Positions 52,606-61,742 of a DNA stretch of 64,000 nt are shown here, piece by piece (the first letter of the stretch is position 1; the number at the start of each line of letters is the position of its first letter). A program made the translations under genes and the position numbers. Below the pieces are notes generated by a model. The model did no database searches. It saw only the letters and a program-made list of their open reading frames with translations, and was not told the origin of the DNA. The stretch comes from Leeuwenhoekiella marinoflava DSM 3653 (GTDB taxonomy: Bacteria > Bacteroidota > Bacteroidia > Flavobacteriales > Flavobacteriaceae), in NCBI RefSeq assembly GCF_900129005.1, contig NZ_FQUN01000018.1, positions 1 to 64,000 on the forward strand. The letters run 5' to 3'.

Positions 52606-54219
52606 TTATTCTTTTATAGTCTTTGGTGGTGCACTTTCAGTTTTCCATTCTATTAATGGAGAAGGATAATAATTTACATTATTTTTTTCTAAAAACGGAA
52701 CCTGATTGCCTAGGCGAACTTTATAATTTTCCCAATCTCTGTTTTCAGGTTGTGACCAGTTCAATTCGGCAAAACCAATAGCTCTCGGGAATGCTAGATA
52801 TTCAAGTTCGCTAATGTTGCTAACGGTCTCAGACCAAAGCGGCGCTTCAATACCTAAAATATTTTCTTGTGGAATATTCTCATACGATTCCGGTTTCCAG
52901 ATATAGGCTGTGTCTATCGGTACATATCCGGCCCAACTCAGTCCATATTCAGATTCAAGATCGTATTTCATATCCAGATACGCTTTATTTGCGGGAGACA
53001 TGATAATCTTCAGGTTTTTGGCTACGGCCATTTTTGCATTGTCTGTACTTGACCAAAACTGAGCGATAGAAGTAGTGTCAATATCTGCCGTTACCACTTC
53101 ATCCCAACCAATCATGATCTTGTTATAGCGCTGAACAATTTTTTCAGCTTTATTTACAAAATAGATATAATCTTCCTTTTTGGTTACGTGACTTTCATCA
53201 CCACCTATGTGAAAATAAGGTCCGGGTGTTAATGCCGAAATCTCTCGTACCACATCATCTATAAACGTATAAACAGTATCCTTGCGTGTATCAAATGTGC
53301 TAAAACCTACGTGCGTACCTCTATATATTTCTGGAGTTTTACCGTTTCCATTTAAAAAAGGATAAGCTACTGAAGCGGCATTGGTATGACCGGGCATATC
53401 GACCTCAGGAATTATGGTTATGTGATTTTGAGCAGCGTATTCAACAATGGTTTTGTAATCTTCTTGGGTGTAAAAGCCACCGGGTTCGTCACCTACTTCT
53501 GTGGCTCCGCCTATTTCGGTAAGTTTAGGCCACGACTTTATCTCAATGCGCCAACCTTGATCATCTGTAAGGTGTAAATGCAGCATGTTGTACTTATAGT
53601 AAGCCAGAAGATCAATGTATTTTTTAACTTCTTCCACAGTGAAGAAATGACGTGCTACATCTAGCATGGCACCGCGATAAGCAAATAATGGCGTGTCATT
53701 TATAGTTCCTGAAGCTATAGGCCACACAGGGTAATCAATTATAGAATCGTTAGCCTTTAATGGGATAAGTTGGCGTAAGGTTTGTATTCCTCTAAAGGCT
53801 CCTGCAGAGCTTCCTGCACTCAAAACAATAGAATCTTTATTAATTTTTAAGAAATAAGATTCTTGATTGATTTTAGAAAGACTATCTGATTGGTGAATGT
53901 AGATAACGCTTTCTTGATTGGGGTATTCTGTATTCACAGGAATATCAAGTTCTACTAAGTCTTTTATTTTAGCAGCTAAAAACAAGCCGACATCATTAAA
54001 TCCTAACGAATCAGGAGCGGTGTGAATAGCTGTATATTGATCTAAAGGGAAAGCGCTGTATGTAGCTTTTGTAGTTGAAGGTTTTGGGATGAGGTCAGCC
54101 TGAGTTAAATCGGTTTTAGGAAGATTTAATATTCGAGGATCTTTTTCTGGTTTACAGGAAAAAAAGAGCATTGCAATACAGCTGAATGCTAAAGCTGAAG
54201 ATCTAAAATAGTGCATCAA
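52606..54219 (-). CDS. GH20 beta-N-acetylhexosaminidase lipoprotein
   Basis: 537 residues with a lipoprotein signal ending at MLFFSC. An N-terminal GH20b domain (YSAFPLDQYTAIH to TLRQLIPLKAND) precedes the barrel: YRGAMLDVARHFFTVEEVK, MLHLHLTDDQGWRIEIKSW written in part, IPEVDMPGHTNAA, and the catalytic pair D341-E342 in FHIGGDESHV. The aspartate orients the substrate's acetamido group. It frees terminal GlcNAc or GalNAc from glycans or chitin fragments. A single gene, not adjacent to a SusCD pair. Confidence 0.93.
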   Translation of the reverse strand: MMHYFRSSALAFSCIAMLFFSCKPEKDPRILNLPKTDLTQADLIPKPSTTKATYSAFPLDQYTAIHTAPDSLGFNDVGLFLAAKIKDLVELDIPVNTEYPNQESVIYIHQSDSLSKINQESYFLKINKDSIVLSAGSSAGAFRGIQTLRQLIPLKANDSIIDYPVWPIASGTINDTPLFAYRGAMLDVARHFFTVEEVKKYIDLLAYYKYNMLHLHLTDDQGWRIEIKSWPKLTEIGGATEVGDEPGGFYTQEDYKTIVEYAAQNHITIIPEVDMPGHTNAASVAYPFLNGNGKTPEIYRGTHVGFSTFDTRKDTVYTFIDDVVREISALTPGPYFHIGGDESHVTKKEDYIYFVNKAEKIVQRYNKIMIGWDEVVTADIDTTSIAQFWSSTDNAKMAVAKNLKIIMSPANKAYLDMKYDLESEYGLSWAGYVPIDTAYIWKPESYENIPQENILGIEAPLWSETVSNISELEYLAFPRAIGFAELNWSQPENRDWENYKVRLGNQVPFLEKNNVNYYPSPLIEWKTESAPPKTIKE

Positions 54220-54381
54220 TAATTTTTTTAATAGAGTAGGTTTTTTACTGCTATACTTGGCTTTCTAACGAAAAGCTTCCTGCAAATTACGTCATCAAAA
54301 ATTATAAAAAGAAAAAGCGCTCTGTAAATTAATGCACGTGTCAGAAGTTGTGTGATTAACAAAAACGGGAAAACTTTAGAT

Positions 54382-54408
54382 TTGCTTTAGAAGTATTGCT
54401 TATTTTCG
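54382..54408 (+). promoter_or_regulatory. Possible promoter of the glycosyltransferase operon
   Basis: TTG at 54382-54384 and TATTTTCG at 54401-54408 (one base off TAnnTTTG) spaced by 16, ending 17 bases before the ATG at 54426. An exact TAGATTTG also lies at 54377-54384. Either supports the ATG at 54426 rather than the upstream TTG at 54396. Confidence 0.35.
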
Positions 54409-54425
54409 CAAACTTATTTATTAGT

Positions 54426-55145
54426 ATGTCTTACAAGTTAACGGTAGTCGTTCCTGTTTATAATGAAGAAGATAACTTGCTTCGTGTGGAGCAGGTTTTT
54501 CAGGATTATTTTAAAATAGCTGCGGTACCTACTCAGGTACTTTTTGTAAATGATGGTTCTAAAGATAAAAGTCAAGAACTTATAGAAACCATTTGCGCAC
54601 GTAGTGAAGGATTTCAGTTTATTTCTTTTGCAAAAAACTACGGACTGAGCGCAGCGATAAAAGCAGGTTTTGATTATACTACTACTCCGTTAGTAGGCTA
54701 TATAGACAGCGATCTGCAAACCACTCCGGAAGATTTTAATATTCTTATAAAATATGCTGAAGACTATGATTTGGTAACGGGTCACCGTGCTGATCGCAAA
54801 GATTCTTTTGTGAAGAATATGTCTAGTACGATTGCCAATACTATTAGGCGAGCTTTTACTCACGATGGGATGGACGATACGGGCTGTCCGCTAAAGGTTA
54901 TCAAAACAGATTATGCGAAGCGCATTCCTATGTTTAGAGGTTTGCATCGTTTTTTACCTGCTATGATTATGTTACAAAATGGGAAAACCATACAGGTGCC
55001 TATCAGACATTTTCCACGTATAGCAGGTACCGCAAAATTCGGTTTATGGAATCGTTTACTGGGGCCTTTGATGGACTGTTTTGCATACCTCTGGATGAAG
55101 AAAAAGTATATTAATTATGAGGTAGCCAAAAAATCGAATGGATAG
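54426..55145 (+). CDS. Family 2 glycosyltransferase (polyprenyl-phosphate sugar transferase, ArnC/DPM1-like)
   Basis: 239 residues from the ATG at 54426 (an upstream TTG at 54396 adds ten unlikely residues). GT2 marks: VVVPVYNEEDNLL, VLFVNDGSKDKS, SFAKNYGLSAAIKAG and YIDSDLQTTPEDF (DxD), DTGCPLKVI and HRFLPAMIML. It lacks the usual C-terminal membrane helices of ArnC, ending at a short basic tail. It probably loads a sugar on undecaprenyl phosphate for the GT-C enzyme two genes on. It overlaps the next gene by 8 bases. Confidence 0.88.
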   Translation: MSYKLTVVVPVYNEEDNLLRVEQVFQDYFKIAAVPTQVLFVNDGSKDKSQELIETICARSEGFQFISFAKNYGLSAAIKAGFDYTTTPLVGYIDSDLQTTPEDFNILIKYAEDYDLVTGHRADRKDSFVKNMSSTIANTIRRAFTHDGMDDTGCPLKVIKTDYAKRIPMFRGLHRFLPAMIMLQNGKTIQVPIRHFPRIAGTAKFGLWNRLLGPLMDCFAYLWMKKKYINYEVAKKSNG

Positions 55146-55767
55146 TCCTATCTGGATATATTGTATTGGGTTTTTAGCACAGCTTATGTTTTCGGGCCGG
55201 CTTATTATTCAGTGGTTTCTTAGCGAAAAACAAAAGCGTGTTTTAACACCTTCTACCTTCTGGTGGTTGAGTCTGGGTGCTTCTTTCTTATTGTTTGTTT
55301 ACGGTTATTTGCGAGAAGACTTTGCCATTATGTTGGGACAAACATTGACGTATTTTATATACATCCGTAATTTGCAACTTCAAGGGCAGTGGGTGAAGTC
55401 ACCTAAAACTTTGCGCTGGTTCTTACTTATTTTTCCGGCTCTGTTAGTTATCTATTCCTATAATAACGGTAACTACGATTTGGATAAGTTATTCAGAAAC
55501 GAAAGTATTCCACTCTGGCTTTTGATATTAGGTAGCATTGCTCAGCTGATATTTACACTTCGTTTTATTTATCAATGGGTATATTCTGAACGTAAGAAAA
55601 AATCAAGTTTACCGTTAGGTTTTTGGCTTCTGAGTCTTGTGGGTGGATTACTTATTCTTACCTACGCGATACTCAGAAAAGATCCGGTTCTTTTTGTGGG
55701 GCATTTAATGGGAGTTTTTATCTATTTTAGAAATATGCGACTCTCTATAGGTATTGATAAAGAATGA
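55138..55767 (+). CDS. Membrane protein with two tandem LAB_N (lipid-A-biosynthesis N-terminal) domains
   Basis: 209 residues with six predicted membrane helices in two similar halves: AQLMFSGRLIIQWFLSEKQK, FWWLSLGASFLLFVYGYLRED, FIYIRNLQLQ, and again AQLIFTLRFIYQWVYSERKK, FWLLSLVGGLLILTYAILRKD, FIYFRNMRLS. Each half matches the short LAB_N domain, so the protein is an internal duplication. Single LAB_N proteins are often found beside ArnC/ArnT-like enzymes and may act in polyprenyl-phosphate-sugar flipping. It overlaps genes on both sides (8 and 4 bases), implying a fixed functional set. Confidence 0.85.
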   Translation: MDSPIWIYCIGFLAQLMFSGRLIIQWFLSEKQKRVLTPSTFWWLSLGASFLLFVYGYLREDFAIMLGQTLTYFIYIRNLQLQGQWVKSPKTLRWFLLIFPALLVIYSYNNGNYDLDKLFRNESIPLWLLILGSIAQLIFTLRFIYQWVYSERKKKSSLPLGFWLLSLVGGLLILTYAILRKDPVLFVGHLMGVFIYFRNMRLSIGIDKE

Positions 55768-57401
55768 AAATTTCAGAAAAATATTATCCTTTAATTCTCG
55801 TAGCAGCTTGTCTGTTTTTGTTCTTTCCGCATCTCGATGTGTTGTATGCTAATATTATGGAAGCGCGTAACTTCAACACCGCTCGGGAAATGCTGGAGCA
55901 TAACAACTGGGTGTTGACCACAATGAATGGCGAAGCTCGTTATGAGAAACCACCGCTTCCCACATGGCTTGTAGCTTTTTCAGCTGGAATTTTTGGGATT
56001 ACAAAACTTTGGGCATTACGTTTGCCTTCAGCCCTTATAAGCACGGTTTTGATCTTGTTTAGTTTTTCGCTTTCGCGGAAGCGTATGCAGCTCAGTGCAA
56101 AGCAAAGTTTATATGGAAGTTTCATTTTAGCTACTTCATTTTACATTCTTTTTGCAGGCAGAAACGGAACCTGGGATATTTTTGCGCACGCTTTTATGCT
56201 AGGCGGAATTTACTTCCTATTTCAGTTTTTTACCACTGAATCAAAAATTTATCAAAATGCTGCACTTGCTGGTTTGTTTATCGGCTTATCTTTTATGAGT
56301 AAAGGACCGGTAAGTCATTTTGCCTTATTACTTCCTTTTCTAATCGCTTATGTAGCGGTTTTTAAGCTGAAAACATCCAGAAGTCGCACAGTTCCGTTTA
56401 TACTTTTAGTGTCGATTACATTGGTCTTGAGCTCGTGGTGGGCACTAGCAATTTATTTTGGAGACAGTGAGACAGCAACCGCAATTGCTGATAAAGAAAC
56501 GACGGCTTGGGCAAATAGAAATATGCGAGCGTTTTACTATTACTGGAGCTTTTTTACGCAAAGCGGAATCTGGACGATTCCTGCGTTTGTAAGTCTTTTA
56601 TATCCCTATTTAAAATCAAGGTGTTCTAATTTAAAGATGTATCGCTTCAGCCTGATCTGGACGTTGGCTGCAGTAGTTCTGTTATCGTGTATCCCTGAGA
56701 AAAAGTCGCGCTATTTATTGCCGGTACTTATTCCGTTAGCACTAAACACCAGTTTTTATATCGAGTATTTAGTTCGTGCTTTTAAAGTTTTAAAAGACAA
56801 ACGAGAGACTGTTCCGGTTTATTTTAATTTCGGAATCATTGGTCTGGTTTGTTTCCTGACGCCTATAGCAGGTTATTTGGTTTTGAGTTCCAATTTAGAC
56901 GGACTTTACTTTTGGTATATTTCTTTGAGCCTGGTGTTGCTGATAACTGGTGTTTTTATCTTTAAATATTTAGCAAAGCGAAAAATAGAACGCGTTTTTT
57001 TCTTAGTGATTGGCTTCACTTGCGCGGTGATTACTTTTGGATTTCCACTTGTGCGTGCAAGTTATACGAATGAAGATTACGCGCAGTTGGCGCCTAAAGT
57101 TCAGCAGTTACTGTCTGAGGAAAAACAATTGTATTTATTTGAGAATTCTTCTCCGGAACTAATTTGGGATTTAGGGCAACGTGTACCCGTGCTCAATACT
57201 CGTGAAGGCTTGCATTTACCTACTCAAACTCCGTTTTATTTAATTTTAGAAGAAGAACGTCAAGAAGAATTGAAAGAGCTGCTGGATGGCTTTAATATGA
57301 CATTAGAAGGCTGCTATGATGGAAACATAACGACAAAAGCAGATCGTAATTATAAAACCCGAAGAGTTGGTTGCTTATATCTGGTTTCTAAAGCCAATTA
57401 A
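55764..57401 (+). CDS. ArnT/PMT-like GT-C glycosyltransferase
   Basis: 545 residues with many membrane helices and the first-loop motif of ArnT/PMT enzymes (EARNFNTAREMLEHNNW, then LTTMNGEARYEKPPLPTWL). MSKGPVSHFALLLPF is the second typical block. It transfers a sugar from a polyprenyl-phosphate carrier on the periplasmic side, to lipid A, another lipid or a protein. The start overlaps the LAB_N gene by 4 bases (ATGA), and the carrier would be made by the GT2 two genes upstream. Its end overlaps the convergent GT-C gene by 4 bases. Confidence 0.88.
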   Translation: MKISEKYYPLILVAACLFLFFPHLDVLYANIMEARNFNTAREMLEHNNWVLTTMNGEARYEKPPLPTWLVAFSAGIFGITKLWALRLPSALISTVLILFSFSLSRKRMQLSAKQSLYGSFILATSFYILFAGRNGTWDIFAHAFMLGGIYFLFQFFTTESKIYQNAALAGLFIGLSFMSKGPVSHFALLLPFLIAYVAVFKLKTSRSRTVPFILLVSITLVLSSWWALAIYFGDSETATAIADKETTAWANRNMRAFYYYWSFFTQSGIWTIPAFVSLLYPYLKSRCSNLKMYRFSLIWTLAAVVLLSCIPEKKSRYLLPVLIPLALNTSFYIEYLVRAFKVLKDKRETVPVYFNFGIIGLVCFLTPIAGYLVLSSNLDGLYFWYISLSLVLLITGVFIFKYLAKRKIERVFFLVIGFTCAVITFGFPLVRASYTNEDYAQLAPKVQQLLSEEKQLYLFENSSPELIWDLGQRVPVLNTREGLHLPTQTPFYLILEEERQEELKELLDGFNMTLEGCYDGNITTKADRNYKTRRVGCLYLVSKAN

Positions 57402-58801
57402 GAAAATAACTTCAGGGCTTTGTTGTTTATCAATTCCCAAATCAAATAGCTAGCAACAGCGCTATATTCTAGCGCTACCAATACTAAATTTTCGTGTACG
57501 TTATCTGCTTGATACGCGGCATAACTCAGTATCACAGCCGCACTCCAAATTAAAGCATATCTATATTTTGTAAAAACCGAAAGCAAAAGAGGTGTAGCAA
57601 TATACCACGGGTGAACGGTTGTAGAAAACGCAAAGTAAATCGAAGCGCTAAATAGCAAGACACAGAGTAGGCGGTTAGGCGAATTATTCTTTCGAAGAAA
57701 TGTGAAGAGCAGTAAAATTGCAATCACAATAACCGGAAGCATCTTCCCTGCAGAACCTATGATGTTATAGCCTTTAACCTGAAAACCAATCCAGCGAACT
57801 ATGTAGTAAATACTGGCGTTAAATTCAAATTTCTGAAACCAAAGTGCAATCGTATCTGTAAAATGATTCAGGAGTTCTGCATTTAAAAATGGAGCAAAAC
57901 TGACAGCAAAAATAAGCAGAGCGACAGAGTAGTATCGAATCAAAAACCAAATGGATTGGAGTGGTTTCTTCAAAAAAGGATTATAGATTTTTGAAATTCG
58001 ATTTTCTGAACTACTGCTTTTAATCAAATACTGAAACAATACAGGAAGCAGCAGCAGCGGCAATAATTTAACCGAAATAGAACATCCCATTAAGACCGCA
58101 GACCAGAGCCAGTTTCCGCGTATTAAAAGGTAGATTGATGCGATTAAGAAAAAGAGCATCACCCCTTCAAAATGTAGATTACCGGTGAGCTCGATGATGA
58201 TAAATGGGTTGAGAAAATACCAAAAAATCTGATGTTCGGGGAGCTTTAGCTTTTCAAGCAGTTTTCTTCCAATCCAGAGAATTCCAAGATCTGCAGCGAT
58301 GATACAAAGTCTCAAAACCAAAACACCGCCCAAAATCGAAGAGCCACTCAAAATACCCGAAAGCCAAAAGAAAAACTGATTGACCGGTGGATAGTTAGAG
58401 AAATGCTGACGGCTTAAACCACTCATTCCGTCCAATAATACCTGGCTTTGGTTTATGGGAATTTCTCCGGAAGTAACCCACTGATTGGGTGTCAACAAAT
58501 ACGGACTTAAGCCTTTTGCGAGTAGCCTGCCATCCCACAAAAATCTGAAGTAGTCTTGTGATAAATTAGGCAAGGCGATTATAAAAATCAGACGAGCTAA
58601 AACACCCAAAATTACTAATGTTTTAAAATTGAATCGTAACAGTTGTATGAGTTTAAAGCTGAGGTAAAACGACCCGGCAAAAAGGGTGATGAGTCGTACA
58701 AAATCTGAACGCTCCAGATCGTATGCAAACGCAGCATAAAGTACAAGCACTGTAAGTGCCATTATGATTTGTATTTTATAGGTTTTGAGCGTTTGAAGCA
58801 A
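57398..58801 (-). CDS. GT-C family (GT87/mannosyltransferase-like) membrane glycosyltransferase
   Basis: 467 residues with about ten membrane helices. The first extracytoplasmic loop has SQDYFRFLWDGRLLAKGLSPY, with acidic residues as needed for a polyprenyl-phosphate sugar donor, and SNYPPVNQFFFWLSG follows. FWYFLNPFIIIELTGNLHFEG is the usual family block. The donor and acceptor are unknown; mannose is common in relatives. It faces the ArnT-like gene (4-base overlap of 3' ends) and lies 155 bases downstream of the cellulose-synthase-like gene; that gap shows nothing recognisable. Confidence 0.8.
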   Translation of the reverse strand: MLQTLKTYKIQIIMALTVLVLYAAFAYDLERSDFVRLITLFAGSFYLSFKLIQLLRFNFKTLVILGVLARLIFIIALPNLSQDYFRFLWDGRLLAKGLSPYLLTPNQWVTSGEIPINQSQVLLDGMSGLSRQHFSNYPPVNQFFFWLSGILSGSSILGGVLVLRLCIIAADLGILWIGRKLLEKLKLPEHQIFWYFLNPFIIIELTGNLHFEGVMLFFLIASIYLLIRGNWLWSAVLMGCSISVKLLPLLLLPVLFQYLIKSSSSENRISKIYNPFLKKPLQSIWFLIRYYSVALLIFAVSFAPFLNAELLNHFTDTIALWFQKFEFNASIYYIVRWIGFQVKGYNIIGSAGKMLPVIVIAILLLFTFLRKNNSPNRLLCVLLFSASIYFAFSTTVHPWYIATPLLLSVFTKYRYALIWSAAVILSYAAYQADNVHENLVLVALEYSAVASYLIWELINNKALKLFS

Positions 58802-58956
58802 GAATTCGGGTTTTTAAAATCGATTAAAAATAAGGAATATACTCACGGACTAGCGATTGTAACGGCATCCTTTTTAATCAAGTTTTTGTGATTTAAAACG
58901 ATATAGTGGAAAGCGCGGTATTGCTGAAGCTATAGGGGAAGAATAAGATCCTAAAA

Positions 58957-60426
58957 CTAAGCTCTTGAAAAAATAGATTTAAAAGCCACAAAACCAAAAC
59001 CACAAAAAAGCATGAGGTGAAAAAGAATTAAACCAAAATCGTTAATGCGAAATGCACTATAAATCGCAAAACCAAAATAGAGAAAAAGTAAGCTTTCTAA
59101 AATCATATTTACTGAGAGCTTTTTCTTGAGGTAGATATTAGTTTTTAAGTTTTTGGTTTTGCTGAGATTGAATTTTGGTGTGCGAATAAATTCTGACTTT
59201 TTACCAAAATGCCCTTCTAAAACCGCGAGCGAATTATGAACGCTAAAGCCCATCGCTATAGAAAAAAAGGTAAAAAACATCCCAATATATTTTAGAAAAT
59301 TCTTGAAGCCGCCACCGTGAATACGTTTGTAAGTGACCCAATAACAACCAAAAAAGATGATTGTACTAATGGCAAAAAAAGCAATCACATTAAAATACCA
59401 GCTATACGTGAGATTGTTATTTTTGATATATAAAATAGGCACGCTGAGAATGGCTACCAGTAAAACCAGCAGAAACATACTGCTGTTTAATAAATGGAAA
59501 AAACTATGGAATTTAGTTTTAAAAGAAACCGTAGGATCTTTCAATAAGCGACCGTATAATTTTTGAAAGTTCTCTGCTGCACCTTTATTCCATCTGAATT
59601 GTTGAGAGCGCGCGGCGCTAATTGCAACGGGTAATTCTGCAGGAGTTTCTACTTCTTCTAAATATTTAAAATCCCATTTGTTGAGTTGGGCGCGATAGCT
59701 GAGATCCAGATCTTCGGTTAGGGTGTCGCCTTGCCAGTTACCGGCATCCAGAATACAAGTCTTACGCCAGATACCAGCTGTGCCGTTAAAGTTGATAAAA
59801 TGATGCCCAAAGTTGCGACCTACCTGCTCCAGTACAAAATGGAAATCTAAAGCAAATGCCTGAATTTTGGTAAGCAATGAGTAATCGCGGTTGAGGTGCG
59901 CCCAGCGGGTTTGTACCACGCCTATTTTTTCATCTTTAAAATACGGTACAGTTTTGTACAGCCAGTCAGCATGGGGTACAAAGTCTGAGTCAAAAATAGC
60001 GATAAATTCTCCTTTTGCAATCGCAAGTCCTTCTTTTAAAGCACCGGCTTTAAAGCCTGTTCGGTTTGTGCGGGTGATGTGTTTTATAGGGATTCCGGCA
60101 GCTTGAAGTATTTCAATCTTTTGACGGGTAGCTGTTAAGCTTTCGTCTGTAGAATCATCTAAAACCTGAATTTCTAATTTATCTTTTGGGTAGTCTAATT
60201 GTGCAATATTTTCAAGAAGTCGCTCTACCACGTACAGTTCGTTATATAATGGCAACTGTATGGTCACAACAGGAATTTCTTTAGGATTTGAAAAGTCAAA
60301 AACCGGTACGTTTTCGGTATTTTTCTTAGCCTTAAAATAGTTAAGAAGCAGGTTCAATTGTGCCAGACTATACAGAAAAATTACTGTTAGCGCCAGAGTG
60401 TATATGATGACAATTGCTGTTTGCAT
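58957..60426 (-). CDS. Cellulose-synthase-like family 2 glycosyltransferase
   Basis: 489 residues, processive-type GT2. Signature residues are all there: IQLPLYNE, VLDDSTDES, DSD at 146-148, TED at 237-239 and QQFRW at 275-279. One N-terminal helix and about four C-terminal helices make the membrane channel. This layout fits glucomannan/CslA-like synthases that extend a beta-glycan or add sugars to a lipid. No BcsB or PilZ partner is present. It shares one base with the preceding GT2 gene (TAATG). Confidence 0.88.
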   Translation of the reverse strand: MQTAIVIIYTLALTVIFLYSLAQLNLLLNYFKAKKNTENVPVFDFSNPKEIPVVTIQLPLYNELYVVERLLENIAQLDYPKDKLEIQVLDDSTDESLTATRQKIEILQAAGIPIKHITRTNRTGFKAGALKEGLAIAKGEFIAIFDSDFVPHADWLYKTVPYFKDEKIGVVQTRWAHLNRDYSLLTKIQAFALDFHFVLEQVGRNFGHHFINFNGTAGIWRKTCILDAGNWQGDTLTEDLDLSYRAQLNKWDFKYLEEVETPAELPVAISAARSQQFRWNKGAAENFQKLYGRLLKDPTVSFKTKFHSFFHLLNSSMFLLVLLVAILSVPILYIKNNNLTYSWYFNVIAFFAISTIIFFGCYWVTYKRIHGGGFKNFLKYIGMFFTFFSIAMGFSVHNSLAVLEGHFGKKSEFIRTPKFNLSKTKNLKTNIYLKKKLSVNMILESLLFLYFGFAIYSAFRINDFGLILFHLMLFCGFGFVAFKSIFSRA

Positions 60427-61115
60427 TACTTAAAACTATACTTGAAAATCCATCCTAGAATTTTTACACCGGCAAATATAGCACCTTTAACGGTTCCTGA
60501 AACTTTAGAGACACCTATACGGTTTCTATACATCATCGGTATTTCTACATAGGTAAGTCTTTGCTTTAAGGCTTTGAGCTGCATCTCTACCGTCCATCCG
60601 TAGGTTTTGTCTTCCATATCCAGAGCGAGTAATTTATCATACTTTATGGCTCTAAATGGACCCAGATCTGTAAATTTTGAATTGAAAAACCAGCGCATCA
60701 AGCTAGTTGCTAACCAATTCCCAAAACGCTGTGGAAAGGTCATACTTCCATTTTCTCGTAATTCTTTTACGCGTGCACCTATTACAAAGTCAATATCATC
60801 GTTTATAATAGGGGCGACCAAGTCGTCAAGTTGCTCCGGGTAGTCGCTGTAATCACCGTCCAGAAAAACTATAACATCTGGTTTTTCTTTTTGAGATGCT
60901 ACATAACTCATCCCTTTTAAACAGGCATACCCATAACCCGGTCTGTCTTCAGTCAGTACGGTTGCACCAGCATTTTTAGCGCGTAATTGAGTCTGATCTT
61001 TAGAATTGTTGTTGACTACGATTATTTCGTCAACAATATTAGGAATGTCAGCTACAACAAGGCCTATGGAGTCTTCTTCATTAAAAGCCGGGATGATTAC
61101 TTTAATTTTTTGCAT
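60426..61115 (-). CDS. Family 2 glycosyltransferase (dolichyl/polyprenyl-phosphate sugar synthase type)
   Basis: 229 residues: VIIPAFNEEDSIGLVV, IIVVNNNSKDQT, AGATVLTEDRPGYGYA and VFLDGDYSDYPEQL (acidic DGD), then VIGARVKEL and LGPFRAIKYDKL. It lacks membrane helices apart from a C-terminal hydrophobic segment (VSGTVKGAIFAGVKILGWIF). It likely forms a polyprenyl-phosphate sugar that serves the GT-C protein at 57398. Neighbours on both sides share one base with it (TAATG), so MORN, this GT2 and the cellulose-synthase-like gene form a coupled operon. Confidence 0.88.
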   Translation of the reverse strand: MQKIKVIIPAFNEEDSIGLVVADIPNIVDEIIVVNNNSKDQTQLRAKNAGATVLTEDRPGYGYACLKGMSYVASQKEKPDVIVFLDGDYSDYPEQLDDLVAPIINDDIDFVIGARVKELRENGSMTFPQRFGNWLATSLMRWFFNSKFTDLGPFRAIKYDKLLALDMEDKTYGWTVEMQLKALKQRLTYVEIPMMYRNRIGVSKVSGTVKGAIFAGVKILGWIFKYSFK

Positions 61116-61585
61116 TAAAAGCGGGCGTTAGGGTTGTCTTTTTTAAACTGAGATATGTTCGTCCAGCTTCCGGAGAGTTGATCTTGATCATATCTATTAG
61201 CTTTTATAAGTTTTTCATTTTTATAAAGCAGGCCGTAACCTTCCTTTACATTATTTTGATACTGAATTTTTTCTTTTTGTTTTTTTGATAAATAGACAAT
61301 CCACCAACTTATTTTTTGATCTTGATCATAATGACCTTCTCTTGTAAGTCTAGCATCACTATCATAATAAAACCAATATCCATTTTTCTGATTATTATGA
61401 TATGAGCCTTTAGCCTTAATCGATCCTGAAGGGTAATAATAATACCAATATGCTTCTTTTGCAGCACCTTTTTGCCATCCTTCAGCAATTAAATTTCCAT
61501 TGTCATCAAATTCCCGCAAGTAGATTTTGCTTTCCTGAGAAAAGTAAATGAAACCAATTAAACACAGTAAGGTTTTAAATAGCAT
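61115..61585 (-). CDS. MORN-repeat (toxin-antitoxin YwqK-like) exported protein
   Basis: 156 residues: a short hydrophobic N-terminus (MLFKTLLCLIGFIYF) and five or so MORN-like repeats such as YYYPSGSIKAKGSYHNNQ, YYDSDARLTREGHYDQDQ and LYKNEKLIKANRYDQDQ. These beta-hairpins are protein or lipid contact surfaces, without catalytic residues. It is first of the operon with two glycosyltransferases and shares one base with the next gene, so a scaffold role for them is plausible but unproven. Confidence 0.75.
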   Translation of the reverse strand: MLFKTLLCLIGFIYFSQESKIYLREFDDNGNLIAEGWQKGAAKEAYWYYYYPSGSIKAKGSYHNNQKNGYWFYYDSDARLTREGHYDQDQKISWWIVYLSKKQKEKIQYQNNVKEGYGLLYKNEKLIKANRYDQDQLSGSWTNISQFKKDNPNARF

Positions 61586-61742
61586 GGAATTGTTATTGTA
61601 AGACGAAAAAGATTGAGTGAACTAACATTTAGCTTTCAAGGATTGTATACGCAAAATTTACTGTTTAGGTTTTTAACAAAAAATTAAGAAAACTAAATTG
61701 TGAATTACAGCGTAAGTGTCGTGTAACTAAAAAACAATTACT

